IMG/VR virus record: IMGVR_UViG_3300048918_000580
Span: 1 to 37,739 of that record
Length of the DNA: 37,739 nt
Source of the DNA: a virus
Reading direction: 5' to 3' (one strand)
In this document: one piece after another, positions 21,950 to 29,962 of the stretch
Layout of the letters: each line of letters opens with the position of its first letter
How positions within the stretch are numbered: the stretch's first letter is position 1
Program-made: the position numbers and the translations under genes
The notes under the pieces: generated by a model
The model's database searches: none
Seen by the model: only the letters and a program-made list of their open reading frames with translations
Told to the model about the DNA's origin: nothing

Positions 21950-22928
21950 CAATGCCCCCGTAGTTCAGCGTGACGGATCGGCAATAGGCGGCCTGGGTGT
22001 CGCCGACCACGAGGGTTTCCGTGGGCGAAGCCAGTTCCACATTCTGGATACCGGCGACTTGCAGCGCCGCATAGATGCCCGACAGCGTGATGTCACGACC
22101 CAGGCGCCGCGCGCCGGCGAGATAGGCATCCAGACTGGTGCGCGCAGCCGCCAAGACGATATCGGCATCGGGGCCGGCGAACGTGTAGAGCGTGGCGACG
22201 ATGTCGAACGGCAGGATCTGCGCCGACTGCACCGTGACGTGGTCGGTCAAGGGGCGCACGCTTTCCGCGCTGACCGTGGCGGCGACCGTGTCGAGTAGAT
22301 CCTGCGGCGCGGTACCGTCGCCATTGCGGGACAGCACGGCCACGGAGACGTCACCCGGCCATGAGGCTGCCTCCAGAGTTGCCGCCATGTCATCGACCAA
22401 CGCCTGCGCCGCGCCGTGCGCAGCAAGCACGCTGGCAACCAGTGCTTTGATGTCATCGGGGTCGGGACTGGTCGCGCTGGCATCGAGCACGTCACCGGAT
22501 GCACTGCGTGCGTGGAAGATGTACGCATCGGCAGGGCCGGCGACGGAGAACGACGCCGGTGCGAGCGTGATGCGGTCGCGGTAGTCGTCGTCATCTTCCA
22601 TGACAGCCGCAATATCGAGCTCCGGCTGGGCCGCGATGATGGTCAGGCGCGAGACGCCGAGCAGGGCGCCCAGGTTGTCGAGGTCGTTCTTCTTCGCCGT
22701 GGCAAGAAAGCAGGCGCGCGCGGCGTCGTTGACGCGCTGCCGGAGACCCATAGCGATGTAGGCCAGCGTTTGGAGGATGGCGTTGGCGGGCTCCGATTCG
22801 AGATCCGCGTTGAACGTCGGCCACAGGCCCAGTAGCAACGCCTTGGCTTGGGCGTAAAGGGCCTCAAAGCTGAGCGTTTCCACGACGTCGGGTGGTGGCA
22901 ACTTGCTCAGCTGAATGGCAGACGTCAT
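21942..22928 (-). CDS. J: baseplate assembly protein J
   Basis: A 328-residue baseplate wedge protein of the gpJ/gp47 family (QLSKLPPPDVVETLSFEAL, LIGVRLTI-like segment as LLGVSRLTIIAA, and DDDYRDRITLAPASFSVAG). It forms the wedges with W and I. The ATG at 22928 overlaps the W stop (ATGA), and the order V-W-J-I is as in P2. Confidence 0.95.
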   Translation of the reverse strand: MTSAIQLSKLPPPDVVETLSFEALYAQAKALLLGLWPTFNADLESEPANAILQTLAYIAMGLRQRVNDAARACFLATAKKNDLDNLGALLGVSRLTIIAAQPELDIAAVMEDDDDYRDRITLAPASFSVAGPADAYIFHARSASGDVLDASATSPDPDDIKALVASVLAAHGAAQALVDDMAATLEAASWPGDVSVAVLSRNGDGTAPQDLLDTVAATVSAESVRPLTDHVTVQSAQILPFDIVATLYTFAGPDADIVLAAARTSLDAYLAGARRLGRDITLSGIYAALQVAGIQNVELASPTETLVVGDTQAAYCRSVTLNYGGIGA

Positions 22929-23281
22929 ACCGGTGCCCCTGTGCGCACGTCGACGCTCAGCGATGCGTCGGCGCCGGTGTCAACGAGGCGCCCCGTGATG
23001 GTGAGAATCCAACGCCCGGCCATGGCGTCATCGGCCGACAGAGCCACCCGCTTCACCTCGATGCGAGGTTCCCAGCGGATCAAAGCCGCAGCGGCGGCGG
23101 CGTAGAGTAGGACGAGGGTGGCGGGATTCGCCGGTGCGTCGATGAGGTCGGGAAGCTGGCTGCCAAAGTCACGCCGCGCGATGCGGCTGCCCAGCGGCGT
23201 GGAGAGAATGACGCCAATGGATTGCGCCAGGTGCGCGGTTCCCGACAGCGGTTCACCGGTGGTGCGGTCCATGCCGTTCAT
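22925..23281 (-). CDS. W: baseplate wedge protein W (gp25-like)
   Basis: A 118-residue protein of the GPW/gp25 family, with TAHLAQSIGVILSTPLGSR, RRDFGSQLPDLIDAP and the conserved RWEPRIEVKRV segment that carries the EPR motif. In contractile tails this lysozyme-related small protein nucleates sheath assembly at the baseplate. Both ends are ATGA overlaps with V and J. Confidence 0.95.
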   Translation of the reverse strand: MNGMDRTTGEPLSGTAHLAQSIGVILSTPLGSRIARRDFGSQLPDLIDAPANPATLVLLYAAAAAALIRWEPRIEVKRVALSADDAMAGRWILTITGRLVDTGADASLSVDVRTGAPV

Positions 23282-23880
23282 GACGCCACCGGCTTGCCGC
23301 TGATACCGCTGCCCGGCTGCACCTTGTCGTGGGGGTGGTTCTTGAGACTGATGGGCCCGGCCTTGACGTCGGCATCGGTGGTGATGTCGCTGTCGGCGTG
23401 CAACGTGCTGTCGAACGTGACCGCCTCGGAGACATGGAGCTTGCCGGCGATGTCGACGTCGCCTGTCAGCTTGAATCCGTCAGGCGCAATGGCCTCAACC
23501 CGTCCACCGGCAGGCAACGAGGCCTTCAGGAGGTGAGTGGCCATGTCGTACAGGAGGACAGCGCCATCGCCGAAAGCCATGACGACGTTGTCGGCGTTGG
23601 CGTCGTCCGGCTTCGGTAACGCGTTGGAGAACAGCGCCGGCATCGCAACACCAGCCGCCAGGTCGCCATTGGGCGAGACCACCATGACTTGCTCGCCGAT
23701 CGACGGCGGATTCCAGATACGTACGCGGCCCGCGCGAGGTGTGATCCAGGGCAGGGGCTTGGTCGTGACGCCGCCGGTCTTGATCGTGACCCGCTGGATG
23801 TCCACGTCGACAGTCGCCACGGTGCCGTAGCGGATCAGGTTCGCGAGAATGCGCAGGGCGTCGTCAAGCATGCCCGCCAT
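23278..23880 (-). CDS. V: baseplate spike protein V
   Basis: A 200-residue baseplate assembly protein of the gpV/gp45 spike family: an OB-fold domain (RYGTVATVDVDIQRVTIKT; WNPPSIGEQVMVVSPNGDL) followed by a beta-helix tip in which the ending with DVDIAGKLHVSE and HADSDITTDADVKAGPI repeats and the HPHDKVQPG Fe-binding-like tip are visible. It is the membrane-piercing tip. The start is uncertain: ATGs at 23880 and 23871 both lack an RBS. The Ogr-type dyad at 23917-23940 predicts transcription starting close to these codons. Confidence 0.92.
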   Translation of the reverse strand: MAGMLDDALRILANLIRYGTVATVDVDIQRVTIKTGGVTTKPLPWITPRAGRVRIWNPPSIGEQVMVVSPNGDLAAGVAMPALFSNALPKPDDANADNVVMAFGDGAVLLYDMATHLLKASLPAGGRVEAIAPDGFKLTGDVDIAGKLHVSEAVTFDSTLHADSDITTDADVKAGPISLKNHPHDKVQPGSGISGKPVAS

Positions 23881-23916
23881 GCTGCGCACACGCCGCACAA
23901 CGCGCAGCAATGGCGC

Positions 23917-23940
23917 GTTCTGTACACACCGTGGCAGAAC
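23917..23940 (-). promoter_or_regulatory. Ogr-type late activator site, PV
   Basis: GTTCTG-N12-CAGAAC dyad in the 62-base gap between S and V. It shares GTTCTGTACAC and CAGAACAA on the plus strand with the dyad between O and P. The dyad position and the 12-base spacing parallel the TGT-N12-ACA Ogr sites of P2. It should drive V, W, J, I, H and the following tail genes. Confidence 0.7.
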
Positions 23941-23942
23941 AA

Positions 23943-24413
23943 CTAGCGGGCCAGGTGTTCCAGCAATAGATCACGCACGAGGGCGCGATCGCGTTCACTG
24001 AATCCCAGCAAGGGCCGCTCGGGGTAGCGGATCATCTTGCCCCCAGGTGCGGCGCGATCCTGCAAGCCTTCTTGGTGCACGCGCGCCAGGCGCGCCACGC
24101 GTCCGACAAACCCTACCTCCGCACCGTCGGCGGTGGCATTGGCCTTTAACCAGCGTGCCGTGCGCAGCTTCACGAACATGGCGCCCTGTTTCCGCCGGAT
24201 CTGCCCTCGCTTATCACGCAGGCGATCGCCCTGATTCTTGCGTGCCGCGTACGGCGTACCGTCCGGCGCGACCTGGCTGGCGATGCGCTGCTGCTGGGAG
24301 CGACGAAGTGCGCGGGCGATCGAGGTGGCGAGCTGTCGACGTGCCGCCGGTGCGAGCTTCGCCAGGAGAGGGGCGGCCCATGTCTCGAGCTGGATTAGGT
24401 CGTCGGCTGCCAT
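23943..24413 (-). CDS. S: gpS-like tail completion/virion morphogenesis protein
   Basis: A 156-residue protein of the virion morphogenesis (gpS) family. Typical elements are SQQQRIASQVAPDGTPYAAR, then LRDKRGQIRRKQGAMFVKL and a C-terminal RPLLGFSERD. In P2, gpS is needed with gpR to complete the tail. It starts within the 3' end of R (19 bases of overlap). ATG at 24413 or GTG at 24419 are possible starts; neither has a clear RBS. It ends two bases before the PV dyad. Confidence 0.92.
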   Translation of the reverse strand: MAADDLIQLETWAAPLLAKLAPAARRQLATSIARALRRSQQQRIASQVAPDGTPYAARKNQGDRLRDKRGQIRRKQGAMFVKLRTARWLKANATADGAEVGFVGRVARLARVHQEGLQDRAAPGGKMIRYPERPLLGFSERDRALVRDLLLEHLAR

Positions 24414-24826
24414 AGCCACGCGGCCGTCGGATCGGCCGGCGGTTCGGCAGGGTGATCAAACTGCGTACCGTCGGCGTTCGGGTAGACCGCTTCCGTGAGG
24501 TCGATCTCGATCGCTACATCGGCCAGCTCGTTGGAGATCAATTCGCACTCGAAGCGAATGCCCCGCTTGTTGGTCGTGTCGTTCTTGAGCAAGTCGGGCT
24601 GTTCGAGTTCCACCCACTGCGTGACGGCCATCGCCAGCGTATCCATGTCGCCGGCGAAATCCTGCAACACGGCGGTCAGCTGGTAGGCATACAGCCAGCC
24701 CCGGCCAGGCGCACCGGTGGCTACCAGGTGGCCACGCTCGACGTAGATCGACAGGCGATGCGGATCCCGCGCGATGTCGGGAAGGGCGGCTAGCAACGCG
24801 GTACGGAAGCGCCCCGGCTTGTTCAT
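24395..24826 (-). CDS. R: gpR-like tail completion protein
   Basis: A 143-residue GPR family protein (MNKPGRFRTALLAALPDI, RLSIYVERGHLVATG, WLYAYQLTAVLQDFAGD, QWVELEQPDLL). It completes the tail with gpS. The ATG overlaps the TGA of the Rz gene (ATGA). Its C-terminus is Pro/Ala/Trp-rich (PPADPTAAWLWQP). Confidence 0.94.
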   Translation of the reverse strand: MNKPGRFRTALLAALPDIARDPHRLSIYVERGHLVATGAPGRGWLYAYQLTAVLQDFAGDMDTLAMAVTQWVELEQPDLLKNDTTNKRGIRFECELISNELADVAIEIDLTEAVYPNADGTQFDHPAEPPADPTAAWLWQPTT

Positions 24827-25371
24827 GGCGTCCGGGCCTGCATGTCCTGGTAGTCACGGACCAGCTGCTGCTGAAACTGGGCGTCTTGCGCCTCCCGCTT
24901 CCGTTCCCAGTCTTGCAGGGCGGTCAGCTGCTCGGCGATTTCGTGGCAGGTGCCGTAGTTGCCGACGATGACACTGGAGGCTGCAGACGCTGTAACGGCC
25001 GAGGCTTGCGCATCAGCGGCTCCGGGGCTTGGTAGCTCGGACAGATCAGCCGCGGCGTCGTGCAGGCGCACAAAGCCAAGAGGCAGAGGGAAATCACGAT
25101 CAACGCTCGGCGGCACATAGTCGGGCACCTTCAGCTGGATGGAATGGGTGGTGTCATGCACGACGATGAGGCGGTCGACGAAGTGCGTGACCGTCACCAC
25201 GGTGAGGCTGGCTGCCTGCGCGTCGAACTGCGCCGTAATGGCCTGCGTTTGGGCGAGCGTGAGCTTTCCCCGAAGCGAGCCCAGCTCGATGTGTTGCCAT
25301 CCGGCGACGACAGCGGCGGCGATCAGGAGCACGCCCAGGAAGATCAGCAACGGCTTAAGCAGAAAGTTCAT
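24823..25371 (-). CDS. lysB: inner-membrane spanin Rz (LysB-like)
   Basis: A 182-residue i-spanin. A hydrophobic N-terminal anchor (FLLKPLLIFLGVLLIAAAVVA, about residues 3-23) is followed by a Gln/Ala-rich periplasmic helix (GSLRGKLTLAQTQAIT) and a C-terminal coiled coil (QLTALQDWERKREAQ). It fuses inner and outer membranes together with the embedded Rz1. It is longer than lambda Rz by a Pro/Asp-rich insert around 80-110. It starts in an ATGA overlap with the methyltransferase. Confidence 0.88.
   Translation of the reverse strand: MNFLLKPLLIFLGVLLIAAAVVAGWQHIELGSLRGKLTLAQTQAITAQFDAQAASLTVVTVTHFVDRLIVVHDTTHSIQLKVPDYVPPSVDRDFPLPLGFVRLHDAAADLSELPSPGAADAQASAVTASAASSVIVGNYGTCHEIAEQLTALQDWERKREAQDAQFQQQLVRDYQDMQARTP
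24924..25118 (-). CDS. lysC: embedded outer-membrane spanin lipoprotein Rz1
   Basis: A 64-residue frame lying entirely inside the Rz gene in another reading frame. It has a short basic N-terminus, a hydrophobic stretch and a lipobox (LALCAC, with cleavage before the second Cys at about residue 19), then a Pro-rich mature protein (TAPATKSPSS end). These are the classical features of Rz1-type o-spanins, which reach the outer membrane and bind Rz. The ATG is at 25118. Confidence 0.88.
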   Translation of the reverse strand: MCRRALIVISLCLLALCACTTPRLICPSYQAPEPLMRKPRPLQRLQPPVSSSATTAPATKSPSS

Positions 25372-26111
25372 GCGGCGTGTTCCTCGCGTTGGGTGGAGGC
25401 TTCGGCCATGCGGCGCATGGCGACCTGGGCGTTGACCTGGTCAAGCTCGGCGCCGATGAATCGGCGGCCTTCCAGGAGCGCAGCGACGCCGGTGGTACCG
25501 GATCCCGCGAACGGATCGAGCACGATGCCGCCCGGCGGACAGCACTTGACCATTTCGCGCATCAGTTTCGTCGGCTTGCCGGTGACGTGATGCTTGTCCG
25601 ACTGGCGGATGGATTCGACGTGATAGCCGGGCAGGTAGCCGACGTCCTCGCGCGGTGGCATGTCGCCATTGCTGCCCCATACGGCGTACTCGGCGCCGTT
25701 GCGGAATCGGCCAGGTCCGCTGGGGCGACCGGCAGGCTTGAGCCAAGGGAACACACCGCGCCAGGTAGCGCCGGCCGTCTGCAGCGCGTCTGTCGTGCTT
25801 GGCAGCTGTCGCCAGTCGGTAAACAGCACGACCGGCGCGCCAGGCTTGGCGATGCGCAGGCACTCGGACAGCCACAACGTGACCCATAGCGTCCAGCTTC
25901 GCTGGTCGCGGTTGTCGCCGCTGAAGTTGCGGTGTTCGCGCTTTACGTCGCTGCCGACGTACTTGGAGACGGTGGACTGTTGCGTGCGGGCGGTCATATG
26001 CAGGCCGCCGGAGCTGTACGGCGGATCCGTGATCACCGCATCGACGGAGGCATCGGGAAGGGAACGCAGGAAGGCAAGGCATTCGCCCTGATGAAGCTGA
26101 AACGGGGGCAC
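25368..26111 (-). CDS. DNA N6-adenine or N4-cytosine methyltransferase
   Basis: A 247-residue DNA methyltransferase of the beta class. The catalytic motif DPPY is at residues 29-32, and the S-adenosylmethionine binding motif DPFAGSGTT comes near the C-terminus at about 195-203. The target-recognition region lies between (GDNRDQRSW; WLKPAGRPSGPGRF). No restriction partner is present, so it probably protects phage DNA from host enzymes or marks it. It starts with GTG and sits inside the lysis cassette, between endolysin and Rz, with an ATGA overlap to Rz. Confidence 0.93.
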   Translation of the reverse strand: MPPFQLHQGECLAFLRSLPDASVDAVITDPPYSSGGLHMTARTQQSTVSKYVGSDVKREHRNFSGDNRDQRSWTLWVTLWLSECLRIAKPGAPVVLFTDWRQLPSTTDALQTAGATWRGVFPWLKPAGRPSGPGRFRNGAEYAVWGSNGDMPPREDVGYLPGYHVESIRQSDKHHVTGKPTKLMREMVKCCPPGGIVLDPFAGSGTTGVAALLEGRRFIGAELDQVNAQVAMRRMAEASTQREEHAA

Positions 26112-26112
26112 G

Positions 26113-26682
26113 CTAGTGGATCTCCACGCGGTTGAGGATCCAGCCGAAGAGATACTTCCGCTGGGAGGGCTTGGCTTCGGTGATTTCGAGGTAGCGGGTG
26201 GCCTGCACGCCGTTGAGGCCGCGCATCATGGCGGTGATGCCCTGGGGACCACGCCAAGCAAGGAAGGCGCGCAGAGCATCGAGCGTGACGTTGCCGATGC
26301 GCCCATCGACGTGCAAGTCGCCGTAGCGGCTGCCGGTATCGTTGAAGCCGTTGAGCCAGCGCTGCAGAAACATGGATGCCATGCCGGTACCCATGTTGGC
26401 GCCGGTGTCGATCAGCTCGGCGCCGATGTTCGGTTCGATCCAGAACACGTCACCGAAGCGCGGTTCATCGACGTAGCGCTTGCGGTAGATCGCCCGGGCC
26501 GTGGCCTCGGGCAGATCCTTCATCGGTCCGGTGTAGCCGAAGGCTCGCGCGGCGGCGATGGTGATCCCCCAGCGCGTTTCCTTGCCGGCGTCGTCAGGGT
26601 CGTTCGTGTAAGCGTCCCAGCCTTCGGCCTTCATCACACCGGTGATGATTTGGTCGAGACGCTGCTCCGGCAGGGTGATCAC
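26113..26682 (-). CDS. endolysin, glycoside hydrolase 108 family
   Basis: A 189-residue muramidase-type endolysin. The N-terminus has KAEGWDAYTNDPDDAGKET, the catalytic motif of GH108 with Glu20, followed by RWGIT. The peptidoglycan-binding 3 domain lies in the second half (GRIGNVTLDALRAFLAWRG). There is no signal peptide, so the holin must release it. I take GTG at 26682, which gives a GTGA overlap with the holin stop, like other joints of this operon; a GTG at 26685 is also possible. It replaces the P2 lysozyme K. Confidence 0.92.
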   Translation of the reverse strand: MITLPEQRLDQIITGVMKAEGWDAYTNDPDDAGKETRWGITIAAARAFGYTGPMKDLPEATARAIYRKRYVDEPRFGDVFWIEPNIGAELIDTGANMGTGMASMFLQRWLNGFNDTGSRYGDLHVDGRIGNVTLDALRAFLAWRGPQGITAMMRGLNGVQATRYLEITEAKPSQRKYLFGWILNRVEIH

Positions 26683-27032
26683 CACGATCGCCCCCGGAAC
26701 CGCATGACCAGGTGCTGGAACACGCGCGTCGCAGCCGCGGTGATTGATCGCATCAGGTGGGCGGTGTTGCCGCGGTGGTAAAGGAATAGCCACGCGATCG
26801 CGAAGGTGGCCAAGGCTTCAAAGGGTCCCGGCGGCGGTTTGATGCCGAACACCAGCTTGATCGCCACCGCGGTGCACACCACGACGTAGACCCAGGAAAT
26901 CCACGCGTACAGGTGCCGGTGCCGCGACTCGCCACGACGGAAGGTCAGGACGCTCAGGATGATGGCCAGGCAGGACACAAGCTGGAGGAACGGCCAGATG
27001 CCAAGCTGCGCGACATGGGTGAGGAAGTGCAT
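26679..27032 (-). CDS. phage holin, three transmembrane segments
   Basis: A 117-residue membrane protein with hydrophobic helices near residues 9-29 (LGIWPFLQLVSCLAIILSV), 41-63 (LYAWISWVYVVVCTAVAIK) and 72-88 (EALATFAIAWLFLYH). The basic C-terminus (RVFQHLVMRFRGRS) is typical for holins. It overlaps the endolysin start and follows the second membrane protein by 2 bases. It is the probable pore-former that times lysis; resembles putative 3TM phage holins (Phage_holin_3 types). Confidence 0.85.
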   Translation of the reverse strand: MHFLTHVAQLGIWPFLQLVSCLAIILSVLTFRRGESRHRHLYAWISWVYVVVCTAVAIKLVFGIKPPPGPFEALATFAIAWLFLYHRGNTAHLMRSITAAATRVFQHLVMRFRGRSW

Positions 27033-27034
27033 GG

Positions 27035-27391
27035 TCAGGCTCCGCTCTTGGAGGAGAAGGTGGAGAGGTCGAAGTTCTTGGCGCGCTCGACCACCTGCGT
27101 GGCGATCGTGATGATCGTGGCGCCGCCCAGAAATGCGGCGAGTCCGATGCTTTGCAGGGGAAGATGGGCGAGGACGTCAGGGGCGGCCACATAGCCGCCC
27201 ACGGCACTCACGCCGAGATAAACCGCACGACGCCATAGGGGCAGATCCTTGGCCATCGTCACGAACAGCGCGCCGCCGGCGAGGGCGCCGACCAGCGCAT
27301 TGCCATCCACGCCAGGGATCAGCGCGGTGGCGGTCGCGGCGCCGGCGACGGCGGCAGTGGTGGCGAGCGTGGCGAGAGTCGGCTCGGGCAT
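27035..27391 (-). CDS. second holin-like membrane protein
   Basis: A 118-residue membrane protein with about four short hydrophobic segments rich in Ala and Gly (ATLATTAAVAGAATATALI; ALVGALAGGALFVTMAK; VYLGVSAVGGYVAAP; SIGLAAFLGGATIITIAT). It occupies the place of P2 gene Y (holin), directly behind X. Because another holin-like gene follows, one of the two may be an antiholin. ATG at 27391; gap of 2 bases to each neighbour. Confidence 0.82.
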   Translation of the reverse strand: MPEPTLATLATTAAVAGAATATALIPGVDGNALVGALAGGALFVTMAKDLPLWRRAVYLGVSAVGGYVAAPDVLAHLPLQSIGLAAFLGGATIITIATQVVERAKNFDLSTFSSKSGA

Positions 27392-27393
27392 CG

Positions 27394-27606
27394 TCAATCC
27401 CAAAGTTGAAGGGTGGGGAGGATTGGCGCGGTGGCGGCGCTGCGCTCGGGCAGCGTCACGAGCGTGCCTTCGGGGAGAATCGGGCCGAGACTGGCCAGCC
27501 CGCGATTGAGTTCGAACACCTGCGCAACAACGTCGGCGGTGGTGCCCAGCTCGCGCCAACAGATGGCGTCGACGGTGTCGCCCTGCCGTGCGCGGATGGT
27601 GGCCAT
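27394..27606 (-). CDS. X: tail protein X (LysM-like)
   Basis: A 70-residue protein of the P2 gpX family, a LysM-like domain (ATIRARQGDTVDAICWREL and FELNRGLASLGPILPEGTL). It is a small tail/baseplate hub component. It starts in a one-base overlap (TGATG) with the L stop. Same position as in P2, between L and the holin. Confidence 0.94.
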   Translation of the reverse strand: MATIRARQGDTVDAICWRELGTTADVVAQVFELNRGLASLGPILPEGTLVTLPERSAATAPILPTLQLWD

Positions 27607-28085
27607 CAGACGAGTTCCACCACGTTGCGTGGCTTGCCGAGAATGTCGGCAATGGCCCACCAGGCGTTACGACGGAAGTCATCTGCGCTGGTGTCCTCGC
27701 CCATGGCGCGGTAGTTGCCCGCCTGGGTGTTGTCCCAGTCGCGTGACTTTTCAGCGACGTCAGCCTGCACGGTGGATGCCACCGCGCGCAGGTAGCGGTG
27801 CACGATGGCCGAATGGTTGGCCACGGTTTCACCAATGTCTTCTGCCGTCGTCCAGCCCGCGGCAACCTGCGTGGCCTTGAACACGGCCAGCTGGCCATTC
27901 ACGTCGAGCATCGCCTCGATGGCGCTGGCCTTGAGGCGTTCGTCGGTGACGTTGCCCGTCAGGCGCGTGCTTGCACGCAGGTTCATCAAGTCGAGGTCGG
28001 GCCAGAAGCCGTCGTTCGTGATGATCGTGGGGCTGGGCGCGGGTGGTGAAGCTTGGGCGCCGCCGTTGGCAATCAAACTGCCCAT
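27606..28085 (-). CDS. L: head completion/stabilisation protein L
   Basis: A 159-residue head completion protein of the GPL family (PDLDLMNLRASTRLTGNVT, DERLKASAIEAMLDVNGQL, SRDWDNTQAGNYRAMGE, RRNAWWAIADILG). It stabilises packaged capsids at the connector. It is separated from M by a 95-base gap with a long hairpin. Confidence 0.94.
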   Translation of the reverse strand: MGSLIANGGAQASPPAPSPTIITNDGFWPDLDLMNLRASTRLTGNVTDERLKASAIEAMLDVNGQLAVFKATQVAAGWTTAEDIGETVANHSAIVHRYLRAVASTVQADVAEKSRDWDNTQAGNYRAMGEDTSADDFRRNAWWAIADILGKPRNVVELV

Positions 28086-28102
28086 GGGTACCTCGAATAA
28101 AT

Positions 28103-28164
28103 CCGGCGGTGGACGGGTGGTTCACTGCATGCCTTTCGGCATCGATCGCCACCCGTGCCGCCGG
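28103..28164 (-). repeat. long hairpin between M and L
   Basis: CCGGCGG (28103-28109) pairs with CCGCCGG (28158-28164) and CGGGTGG (28114-28120) with CCACCCG (28149-28155); the loop holds a further ATGCC-TTTC-GGCAT stem. There is no T run. Probably an RNA processing, stability or attenuation element between head genes; function inferred. Confidence 0.5.
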
Positions 28165-28180
28165 GTGCGGTGGGGGTCGC

Positions 28181-28888
28181 TCAGGTGCCGCCTTCCGGCA
28201 GCTGTTTGGTACCGGTGTTGCCGGATGCGTTGCGCAGCTTGCGCTCCAGCTGCTCGATGTCCTTCTTGGCGCCGACTTTCTCGTTGAGCTCGACGGCGCG
28301 GCGCAGATGTTCCAGCGCGCCTTGGTCGTCGGTTCCCGCCTTGGCCAAGTGTCGGCCGATGGCGAAATGCAGCTTGGCGCGCACCTGGTCAGGCATGTCG
28401 CGCGGCTCGGTCAGGGCGAACACCTCGCGCAGTACGTCCAGGTCGAAGGGCTTGTCGGCAGCGAAGGCCTTGAGTGCCTGTTCGGCCGGTTCCTCGGCGA
28501 TCAGCGTGGCCGGCGTGCGCTCGAAGCGATCGGGCAGCGCCAGGTTGTGGTCGAGCACGTAGCGGGCCACGTCGATCGCGCCGGCGAAGTCGCCGACATC
28601 GATGCGCCAGGTCAGCACGTAGCCGAGCACGTCGTCCTGCACACCGTTGCCCGAAGCCAGCACGCCCTTCACGTAGTCGGCGTAGTCGGGAAGGACTTCG
28701 CGCTTGACGTCGATCTTGCGCTCGATCGACTGCACATCCTTGAGGCGTCGGCGATCGGTGTCCAGTTTCGCGCGCATGAGCGCGTGCGCCTGGGATGTGG
28801 AGCGGGTGACTACTGCGCCGGGCGCCGCGTTAGCGGTCGCCCGGGCAGCCTGCACACGCATCAGGTGACGTTGTGCGGGGGTGGACAT
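28181..28888 (-). CDS. M: terminase small subunit M
   Basis: A 235-residue terminase endonuclease subunit of the GPM family (MSTPAQRHLMRVQAARAT, KLDTDRRRLKDVQSIERK, LPDYADYVKGVLASGNG, DDVLGYVLTWRIDVGDF). It cuts cos and works with gpP. The C-terminal third has TPR-like helices (QGALEHLRRAVELNEKVG), a bit longer than P2 gpM. It ends with an acidic/Gly-rich tail before the hairpin region. Confidence 0.94.
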   Translation of the reverse strand: MSTPAQRHLMRVQAARATANAAPGAVVTRSTSQAHALMRAKLDTDRRRLKDVQSIERKIDVKREVLPDYADYVKGVLASGNGVQDDVLGYVLTWRIDVGDFAGAIDVARYVLDHNLALPDRFERTPATLIAEEPAEQALKAFAADKPFDLDVLREVFALTEPRDMPDQVRAKLHFAIGRHLAKAGTDDQGALEHLRRAVELNEKVGAKKDIEQLERKLRNASGNTGTKQLPEGGT

Positions 28889-28893
28889 GTCGA

Positions 28894-29907
28894 TCAGGCC
28901 CAGTTGCCGAACTCGATGTTCTCAACCAGGACCGCGAGACCGTTGTCCTCGACCACATACGCGTCATTGCTCGACTCGTAGTTGGCGATGCGGTCCCGCT
29001 TGGCCTCGTCCACCATCTGGCGGCGACGTGCGCCATTCTGGAAGTAGACCGACAGGTTGTCCGGTCGGGTGATCAACAGCGAGTTCGACGGGAAGTACGG
29101 CACCAGCAGGCCCTGCAGGCCGCCAATGGTCTTCTGGCTCACCAGCAGTTGGGTGGCCAACTCATCCTGCGCACCCTGGGAGCGGTTGACCAGGGGGAAG
29201 TACTTGTCGTGCATCAGCTTGCGGCCCACGATGGCGCGCAGGCCGGTGTCTTCCTGATACCAGGGATCCAGCAGGGTGATGGCGTCCACCACCAGGGCGT
29301 CCAGGTTCTCGTAGTCGCCGCCCGGACCAACGCGGACCTTGCCGGATGCCGCCACCACTTCGTGCATGACGCGTTCGGGGGCCTGCTCGCGCAGGTTCTG
29401 CAGCCAGCCTTTGTTGACGTCCTGCAGCAGCGGGTGGGCGCTGAGATCGGTGTCGGCGGCGACGCTCGTGCCGTTCCAGCCGATCATCATGCGATCGAGA
29501 CCCTGCTGGTTGAGGATGGCAGTGGCCAGTCGCTTCTGGAAGTCCGGGAACTTGGCCCAGGCATCGAGCAGCGCATACGGGAAACCCGTGTCGAAGTTGG
29601 TTTGCTCGCAGACGTAGCCCGCATCCGTGAGGTTGGACACGTCGCGCGGGTTGCGATCCTTCAGCGCGGTATTGGTGCGGCTGGCCACGGGGCCAGAGAC
29701 GCCCAGGCGCAGCTTCGCGCCGGATTTCTCATCCACACCGATCATGTTGATCAGCTTGAGGAAGGCGCTCGACTCCTGGATGGCATTCTCCAGCTTCTGC
29801 TGGATCGTCGGAGCCACGGTGAATTTAACCGTGGCGTCGGGCACGCTGTTGAGCGTGGCCAGGTGCACGGCCAGGGCGATGAACTTGAGGCGGGTAGCGT
29901 TATGCAT
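28894..29907 (-). CDS. N: major capsid protein N
   Basis: A 337-residue HK97-fold major capsid protein of the P2 gpN family: KVSPTIQQ-like segment (KFTVAPTIQQKLENAIQES), FLKLINMIGVDEKSGAKL, TNFDTGFPYALLDAWAKF, QQGLDRMMIGWNGTSVA. In P2 the N-terminal 31 residues are cut off by the protease gpO, which probably applies here too. AGGGA lies 5 bases before the ATG at 29907, so the longer frame to 29991 is not used. Confidence 0.96.
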   Translation of the reverse strand: MHNATRLKFIALAVHLATLNSVPDATVKFTVAPTIQQKLENAIQESSAFLKLINMIGVDEKSGAKLRLGVSGPVASRTNTALKDRNPRDVSNLTDAGYVCEQTNFDTGFPYALLDAWAKFPDFQKRLATAILNQQGLDRMMIGWNGTSVAADTDLSAHPLLQDVNKGWLQNLREQAPERVMHEVVAASGKVRVGPGGDYENLDALVVDAITLLDPWYQEDTGLRAIVGRKLMHDKYFPLVNRSQGAQDELATQLLVSQKTIGGLQGLLVPYFPSNSLLITRPDNLSVYFQNGARRRQMVDEAKRDRIANYESSNDAYVVEDNGLAVLVENIEFGNWA

Positions 29908-29962
29908 GGTTCCCTCGGGAGGCGGTGGTTCGGGTGGGGCGGGTTCGCTCGGGTCGGCGGCG

